A stretch of DNA of 9,266 bases, from contig DBTV01000039.1 in assembly GCA_002307235.1 (NCBI GenBank), forward strand, positions 1-9,266. Reading direction: 5' to 3'. The stretch is from Acidobacteriaceae bacterium UBA1307. Its GTDB lineage: Bacteria; Acidobacteriota; Terriglobia; Terriglobales; Acidobacteriaceae. This document shows positions 5,824 to 9,266 of the stretch, piece after piece. The position numbers and the translations under genes are program-made. The stretch's first letter is position 1. Each line of letters opens with the position of its first letter. The notes beneath the pieces are model-generated. The model worked only from the letters and a program-made list of their open reading frames with translations. It was not told the DNA's origin and made no database searches.

Positions 5824-6864
5824 TCAACAGGCAAGCATTGCCGGTCGCAACACAGACAGAACCCGGTCACGGGCCTGCACGAAAGGACCGGCCAGCGTGC
5901 CGCCGGAGGCGGTTTGGTGACCGCCGCCGCCCAGTTGCTCGGCCAGCGCGGCCACGTTGACCTGCCCCTTGCTGCGCAGACTCAACCGAAGGCCGCCCTC
6001 GGGCAACTCACGCAAAAAGGCCGCCACCTCAATGCCGGCAATCGCCAGAATCATCTGCACAATGCCCTCGCAGTCCTCTTCGAGCGCCTGCGCCCGCCGA
6101 ACGTCTTCGTCGTAGATCCAGGACCAAGCCAGCGCACCCTCGCACTGCAGGTTCATGAACGCACGATTCGTCAGCTTCATCCTGGCCATGGGAATCGAAA
6201 AGTAAACCTGCTTGGCAATGGCCACCGGGTCGGCTCCAGCGGCCACCAGCTCGCCGGCCAGAAAGAAGGTCGCGGCCGTCACCGATCCCCAGCGAAAGCC
6301 GCCGGTATCGGTAAGCAGGGTCGTATAGAGACAGGTGGCCAGCGCAGGCGTCAGCGCGACGCCGGCCGCCTTGATCAGCCGGTAGACCAGTTCGCCAACG
6401 CTGGCCGCGTGGCGATCAATCCAGTTGACATGGCCAAAGCCTCGGCCAGAAAGATGATGATCAATATTGATGAGGAACTGGCCTTCAAGCCCCTCGAGCC
6501 GGGTACGTTCGAGGCTGTCGCACTCGAGCAGGATCACGGCGTCGTAACGGTCAAAGCCGCTCTGCTGCACGCGAATCCGGTCCGCGCCGGGCAGGCCCAG
6601 ATAGGTTGCCGGCACGCCGTCGGCGCTCACCAGATCTGCCTGTTTGCCAATGGCTTCCAGCAGTTGGCCCATGGCCAGCATGCTGCCCACCGCGTCGCCG
6701 TCGGGCCGCGTGTGCGCGCTGACCAGAAAGCGCCGGCCCTCGCGCAGAACTTCGAGGATGGGGCCGATGGGAGCCTCAGCCAGACGCTCCTCCGTGCTCT
6801 CGGGCGCAAGACCCGAAAGTGCGGAGGAGTTCGGATTCAAGAGGGGAGCATCGCTCATCGTCAT
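5824..6864 (-). CDS. nrnA: DHH-family phosphoesterase, NrnA-type nanoRNase / pAp phosphatase
   Basis: Cytoplasmic metal-dependent enzyme; NrnA proteins degrade 2-5 nt RNA fragments and dephosphorylate 3'-phosphoadenosine 5'-phosphate. From ATG 6864 (346 residues) the DHH motifs are all present: SAHTRPDGDAVGS (His51, Asp55, Asp57), ECDS with Asp116, DHH at 135-137, and TDTGGF with Asp186. The C-terminal DHHA1 substrate-binding part ends in GGGGHQTASG (GGGGH at 312-316). These are the metal-binding and substrate residues expected of an active enzyme. The first 30 or so residues are not conserved, and the start is uncertain: GTG 6882, ATG 6864 and ATG 6858 all lack a good ribosome site, which fits translational coupling to rbfA ending 39 bases upstream. 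The rbfA-nrnA pair is common; truB, often next, is absent here. Confidence 0.92.
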   Translation of the reverse strand: MTMSDAPLLNPNSSALSGLAPESTEERLAEAPIGPILEVLREGRRFLVSAHTRPDGDAVGSMLAMGQLLEAIGKQADLVSADGVPATYLGLPGADRIRVQQSGFDRYDAVILLECDSLERTRLEGLEGQFLINIDHHLSGRGFGHVNWIDRHAASVGELVYRLIKAAGVALTPALATCLYTTLLTDTGGFRWGSVTAATFFLAGELVAAGADPVAIAKQVYFSIPMARMKLTNRAFMNLQCEGALAWSWIYDEDVRRAQALEEDCEGIVQMILAIAGIEVAAFLRELPEGGLRLSLRSKGQVNVAALAEQLGGGGHQTASGGTLAGPFVQARDRVLSVLRPAMLAC

Positions 6865-6903
6865 TAGACCGCACGACCCCACTGTGTGACTTGTAGACCG
6901 TGG

Positions 6904-7314
6904 CTACTCCGCAGTCGCAGTCTGCGCGGCGGCCTTCTGCCGCTTGCGGGACCGTTCGATCAGCTCGGTGATGCGCGCCTGGAATCGCTTGGAACGATCC
7001 GCTTCAAAGAGCAGCTCGGGAATGTAGCGCACCCCCAGCCGTTCCTTCAACTCGATGCGGATGTAGCCTTTGGCGGCTTCGAGTCCGGCGATGGTGTTCT
7101 TCTCCGCCTGATCGATGTCCTTGTCCTTCTGCGAATCGTCGACGGCAACATAGACGCGCGCCGCCTTGCCGCCGGGATTCAGCACAACCTCGGTCACCGT
7201 ACAAAAATCGATGCGAGGGTCCGACAGCTCACCCTCGATCATGGTTTCAATCTCTTCCCGGAGCGCTTCGGCTATCCGGTCCTGATGATGTTTCCTCGCT
7301 CGGTTTTCCGGCAT
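6904..7314 (-). CDS. rbfA: 30S ribosome-binding factor A
   Basis: RbfA binds free 30S subunits and helps the final processing of 16S rRNA and cold adaptation. The 136-residue protein covers the whole single KH-type domain. It has the N-terminal helix with RIAEALREEIETMIEGEL, the DPRI turn followed by a beta strand, ARVYVAVDD, AKG as the AxG kink that replaces the KH GxxG loop (in GLEAAKGYIRIEL), and the C-terminal FEADRSKRFQARITELIE. An Ala/Gln/Lys-rich tail follows. The start is decided by a perfect AGGAGG (minus strand, 7326-7321) six bases before ATG 7314; the GTG at 7320 abuts that site and would be too close. nrnA follows on the same strand. infB, its common upstream neighbour, is replaced by an aldo/keto reductase gene 214 bases away. 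Confidence 0.95.
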   Translation of the reverse strand: MPENRARKHHQDRIAEALREEIETMIEGELSDPRIDFCTVTEVVLNPGGKAARVYVAVDDSQKDKDIDQAEKNTIAGLEAAKGYIRIELKERLGVRYIPELLFEADRSKRFQARITELIERSRKRQKAAAQTATAE

Positions 7315-7336
7315 GGCCACCCTCCTGCATAACGCA

Positions 7337-7365
7337 AGTATTCAGAATAGCAAAAATCAGGCCAA
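7337..7365 (-). promoter_or_regulatory. Candidate sigma70-type promoter of rbfA-nrnA
   Basis: On the minus strand TTGGCC (7365-7360) and AATACT (7342-7337) are 17 bases apart, each matching 4 of 6 consensus bases. An overlapping alternative is TGCTATTCT, an extended -10 with its hexamer at 7349-7344. Either would give a short leader of about 15-25 bases before rbfA. Confidence 0.35.
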
Positions 7366-7428
7366 TTCCAGCCAGGTTGCGCGCGCGGCCCAGGTGCCAG
7401 AGATTGACCTTGCAGAATACAGGAGCCT

Positions 7429-7473
7429 TAGCCCCGGCGAAAATCTTTTTTCCTGGAAACAACGCCGGGGCTA
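7429..7473. repeat. Perfect 11-bp inverted repeat between the reductase gene and rbfA
   Basis: TAGCCCCGGCG (7429-7439) and CGCCGGGGCTA (7463-7473) are exact complements around a 23-base AT-rich loop containing TTTTTT. It starts 56 bases past the reductase stop codon. A very stable stem, but no T run follows it on the minus strand. It could be an end-of-transcript hairpin or a dispersed palindromic repeat; the phrase 'ccccggcg ... cgccgggg' seems familiar from Acidobacteriota spacers, but that is recollection. Confidence 0.6.
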
Positions 7474-7528
7474 CTGCGACTCCAGCAAAACGGGAGAAGA
7501 GCCGTGCACCGTACACAGCCCTCGTTCC

Positions 7529-8563
7529 TTACACCGGCAGCGGGTTGCGCTCGGTGAACTGGCGCTGATGCCAATAGGGATAGGGGGGTGCGACAGCGCT
7601 GGCCGCGTCGAGTGTGGCCACCTGCTCGGCGGTCAGGTTCCAGCCCGCTGCGCCAAGGTTCTGCCGAAGCTGTTCCTCGGTGCGCGCGCCGACGATCACC
7701 GTCGAAACCGTAGGTCGCTGCAATAGCCAGTTGAGCGCCACCTGCGGCACGGTCTTGCCCACCTCATGCCCCACGGCCTCAAGCGCATCCACCACGGTAT
7801 ACAGGTGTTCGAGCGGAACCTGCGGGCCTGCATCGACGGCGGTCTTTGACTTGAGTCGGCTCTCGTCGGGCAGCGGCGCGCCACGGCGAATCTTGCCCGT
7901 CAGCCGTCCCCAGCCAAGCGGGCTCCAGATCATGGCGCCAACCTTCTGGTCGAGCCCGAGCGGCATCAGCTCCCACTCGTAATCGCGGCCCACCAGCGAG
8001 TAGTAGACCTGCTGCGAAACAAAACGCGGCCAGCCATTGCGGTCGGCCACGGCCAGCGACTTCATCAGGTGCCAGCCGGAGAAGTTGGAGCAGGCCGTAT
8101 AGCGGACCTTGCCCTCGCGCACGAAGCTGTCGAGGGTCTGCTGCACCTCCTCGATGGGGGTCAGCGCGTCGAAGCCGTGCAGATGGTAGATGTCAACGTA
8201 ATCGGTGCCGAGCCGACGGAGGCTGGCCTCGAGCGCCCGCCGCAGCCGGTAACGCGAGTTGCCCACGTCATTCGGCCCCTCGCCCAGCCGGAAGGTCGTC
8301 TTGGTGGAAAGCAACACCTGGTCGCGGCGGCCTTCAAGAGCCTTGCCGAGCACCTGCTCCGAGCTACCGTCGGAATAAACATCTGCCGTATCAAAGAGAT
8401 TCACGCCAGCTTCGAGACAGATGTCGACCATCTTCCGGGCGTGCGCGGCGTTATCCGACGCTCCCCAACCATCGAAGAAAGCACTACCGGCGCCGAGCGT
8501 GGCCGCGCCGAAACTGAGTACGGGAACCTTGAGGCCGGAGCCCCCCAACAGACGATATTCCAT
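7529..8563 (-). CDS. Aldo/keto reductase family oxidoreductase
   Basis: Cytoplasmic NADPH-dependent reductase or dehydrogenase of the AKR (beta/alpha)8-barrel superfamily, acting on an unknown carbonyl or sugar. From ATG 8563 (344 residues) it starts EYRLLGGSGLKVPVLSFG, the usual AKR N-terminus. The catalytic four are in place: Asp58 in NLFDTADVY, Tyr63, Lys88 in LLSTK, and His129 in YHLHGFD. The cofactor-binding end is seen in STVIVGARTEEQLRQNL near the C-terminus. The frame stays open to an ATG at 8629, but those 22 extra residues (starting MTFYDGYRFF) precede the conserved start, have no ribosome site and lie in the toxin-antitoxin promoter DNA, so I exclude them. It is divergent from the ParDE module, 77 bases away. 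The exact subfamily cannot be fixed from sequence reading alone. Confidence 0.93.
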   Translation of the reverse strand: MEYRLLGGSGLKVPVLSFGAATLGAGSAFFDGWGASDNAAHARKMVDICLEAGVNLFDTADVYSDGSSEQVLGKALEGRRDQVLLSTKTTFRLGEGPNDVGNSRYRLRRALEASLRRLGTDYVDIYHLHGFDALTPIEEVQQTLDSFVREGKVRYTACSNFSGWHLMKSLAVADRNGWPRFVSQQVYYSLVGRDYEWELMPLGLDQKVGAMIWSPLGWGRLTGKIRRGAPLPDESRLKSKTAVDAGPQVPLEHLYTVVDALEAVGHEVGKTVPQVALNWLLQRPTVSTVIVGARTEEQLRQNLGAAGWNLTAEQVATLDAASAVAPPYPYWHQRQFTERNPLPV

Positions 8564-8605
8564 GGCTGCTTGGATGTTTTTTCGCGGCGGCAGGTGCGGA
8601 AAGAA

Positions 8606-8634
8606 TCGATAGCCGTCATAAAATGTCATAAAAT
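8606..8634 (+). promoter_or_regulatory. Candidate promoter of the parDE module
   Basis: TCGATA (8606-8611, 4 of 6) and TAAAAT (8629-8634, 5 of 6) are 17 bases apart. The expected start of transcription would be near 8641, the A of the antitoxin ATG, so the mRNA may be leaderless. No ribosome site is seen before either ATG. A second TAAAAT sits at 8619-8624. Confidence 0.45.
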
Positions 8635-8653
8635 GACGTCATGGCGATGACAT
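8615..8653. promoter_or_regulatory. Multi-site operator for autoregulation of the parDE module
   Basis: GTCATAAAAT is repeated in tandem (8615-8624 and 8625-8634), followed directly by the perfect palindrome ATGACGTCAT (8633-8642), which includes the first two bases of the antitoxin ATG; ATGACAT follows at 8647-8653. GTCAT thus occurs at 8615, 8625 and 8638, and its complement ATGAC at 8633 and 8647. Ribbon-helix-helix antitoxins bind such repeated short half-sites, and both -10 hexamers lie inside, so bound protein would block the promoter. Confidence 0.6.
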
Positions 8654-8898
8654 CTCTTAACATTTCGCTGCCAGACCCGCTCAAGAGCTACATCGAAGAG
8701 CGCGTGGCCTCTGGCGACTACGGTACGCCAAGCGAGTTTGTCCGCAGCCTGATCCGGCAGGACAAGGAACAGCGACGCGGCAGGCTTGAGGCAGAGTTGC
8801 TTGAGGCGCTGGCGGGCCGCGAGATCACGGTTACGCCCGAGGAACTCCATGGGCGTTCTCTGGTCTCGGTGCTACGCGGTAAACTTGGCAAACCGTGA
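8641..8898 (+). CDS. parD: ParD-like ribbon-helix-helix antitoxin
   Basis: Antitoxin of a type II module: it neutralises the ParE toxin by direct binding and represses its own promoter. The 85-residue protein starts with a beta strand, TSLNISLPDPLKSYIEERV, then GDYGTPSEFVRSLIRQD, which is the ribbon-helix-helix DNA-binding fold of the ParD/CC2985 group (about residues 4-43). A charged helical part follows and would wrap the toxin. ATG 8641 is chosen; ATG 8647 (codon 3) is possible, and neither has a ribosome site. The stop TGA overlaps the toxin's GTG start by four bases (GTGA), the usual sign of coupled translation. Its position beside multiple short operator repeats supports autoregulation. 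Confidence 0.92.
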   Translation: MAMTSLNISLPDPLKSYIEERVASGDYGTPSEFVRSLIRQDKEQRRGRLEAELLEALAGREITVTPEELHGRSLVSVLRGKLGKP

Positions 8899-9221
8899 TC
8901 GCCCTGCATCTGACCGAAGCCGCCGCGCACGCCATCGTCGCACAGGCGGAGTTCTACCAACAGCAGGCCAGCGCAGCACTGGCAAAACGCTGGGAGACCG
9001 CTGTCGATGAGGCAGCCCGCTCCCTGTTGCGGATGCCGGAACGCGGTGCCCCCTGCCGCTTCTCCGCGCCCGCTCTCGCCGACACGCGCTGGATTCCGAT
9101 CCCCGGCTTTCCCAGACAAATGATCTTTTACCGCTACGATGCGGAACACGCGATTGTGCTTGTCCTTCAGGTTTTGCATGGCGCGCAAAATTTTGCCGCA
9201 CTCTTCGACGAAGAACAATAG
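8895..9221 (+). CDS. parE: RelE/ParE superfamily toxin
   Basis: Toxin partner of the upstream antitoxin. Family members either poison DNA gyrase (ParE) or cut mRNA on the ribosome (RelE); the sequence favours the ParE branch. In 108 residues there is a long N-terminal helical hairpin (about 7-47), then MPERGAPCRF, RWIPIPGFPRQMIFYRY (65-81) and the C-terminal strand VLQVLHGAQNFAALF (90-104), which matches the ParE pattern of a strand with VLHGARD followed by L-F. The start is GTG 8895, inside the antitoxin's last codons; no ATG fits. No disruption is seen, so the module is probably intact. Whether it is active, and its target, cannot be told from sequence. Confidence 0.92.
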   Translation: MIALHLTEAAAHAIVAQAEFYQQQASAALAKRWETAVDEAARSLLRMPERGAPCRFSAPALADTRWIPIPGFPRQMIFYRYDAEHAIVLVLQVLHGAQNFAALFDEEQ

Positions 9222-9266
9222 CGAGGCGATTCGTCGCGACTGGTAGTGTCCATCTTTTTTCGCACT

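Noticed and set aside
3861..5960. 699-codon open frame on the plus strand opposite the glycosyltransferase gene
   Set aside because: It is antisense to a gene with clear family motifs, is rich in Arg, Gly, Gln and His as expected of GC-rich shadow frames, and matches no family I know.
5914..6867. 317-codon plus-strand frame opposite nrnA
   Set aside because: Antisense shadow; every DHH motif is on the minus strand, and this frame shows no domain.
8564..8629. N-terminal extension of the aldo/keto reductase to ATG 8629
   Set aside because: The extra 22 residues precede the conserved AKR start, have no ribosome site and overlap the parDE operator repeats.
9222..9266. Terminator or transposon end after parE (weak GCGA...TCGC stem and a later TTTTTT)
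   Set aside because: The stem is only about 4 bp, the T run lies some 20 bases further on, and the window ends too soon to judge an element boundary.

Overview
The window is a GC-rich bacterial chromosome segment. It carries nine protein genes: seven on the minus strand and a two-gene toxin-antitoxin module on the plus strand at the right end. Three things make Acidobacteriota, probably class Terriglobia, the best guess: the run of an M50 membrane protease, trpS and scpA; an Ala/Pro/Glu-rich N-terminal tail on ScpA; and GC-rich intergenic spacers full of short degenerate repeats. This assignment is inference, since there is no rRNA gene or other marker to confirm it.

Layout, left to right. 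The first 263 bases are the N-terminal part of a PiT-type phosphate transporter, cut by the window edge. A 432-base gene-free spacer (264-695) follows; it holds a perfect 14-bp palindrome with a third half-site, two small hairpins and a 10-bp direct repeat. Next come scpA (chromosome condensation), trpS (with a cysteine pattern typical of iron-sulfur TrpRS) and a site-2-protease-like membrane peptidase. A 269-base spacer with two inverted arrays of about 7-bp repeats separates these from an ArnT/PMT-like membrane glycosyltransferase. Then come nrnA (DHH-family nanoRNase/pAp phosphatase) and rbfA (ribosome maturation), which form a small operon. A 208-base spacer with an 11-bp inverted repeat leads to an aldo/keto reductase. 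Divergent from that is a parDE-type module whose promoter is packed with GTCAT half-sites running up to the antitoxin start codon.

How the genes relate. rbfA and nrnA are 39 bases apart and probably co-transcribed, linking ribosome maturation and RNA-fragment turnover. The protease, trpS and scpA lie in one direction with gaps of 89 and 107 bases and could be read together. The glycosyltransferase has larger gaps on both sides and may be its own unit. The usual partner of scpA, scpB, is not next to it. infB and truB are not next to rbfA/nrnA. The block therefore looks like housekeeping clusters that have been broken and rejoined. The ParDE module is the clearest accessory element. I see no large undescribed multi-gene system; the less ordinary signals are regulatory or repeat structures in the spacers and the TrpRS cysteine cluster.
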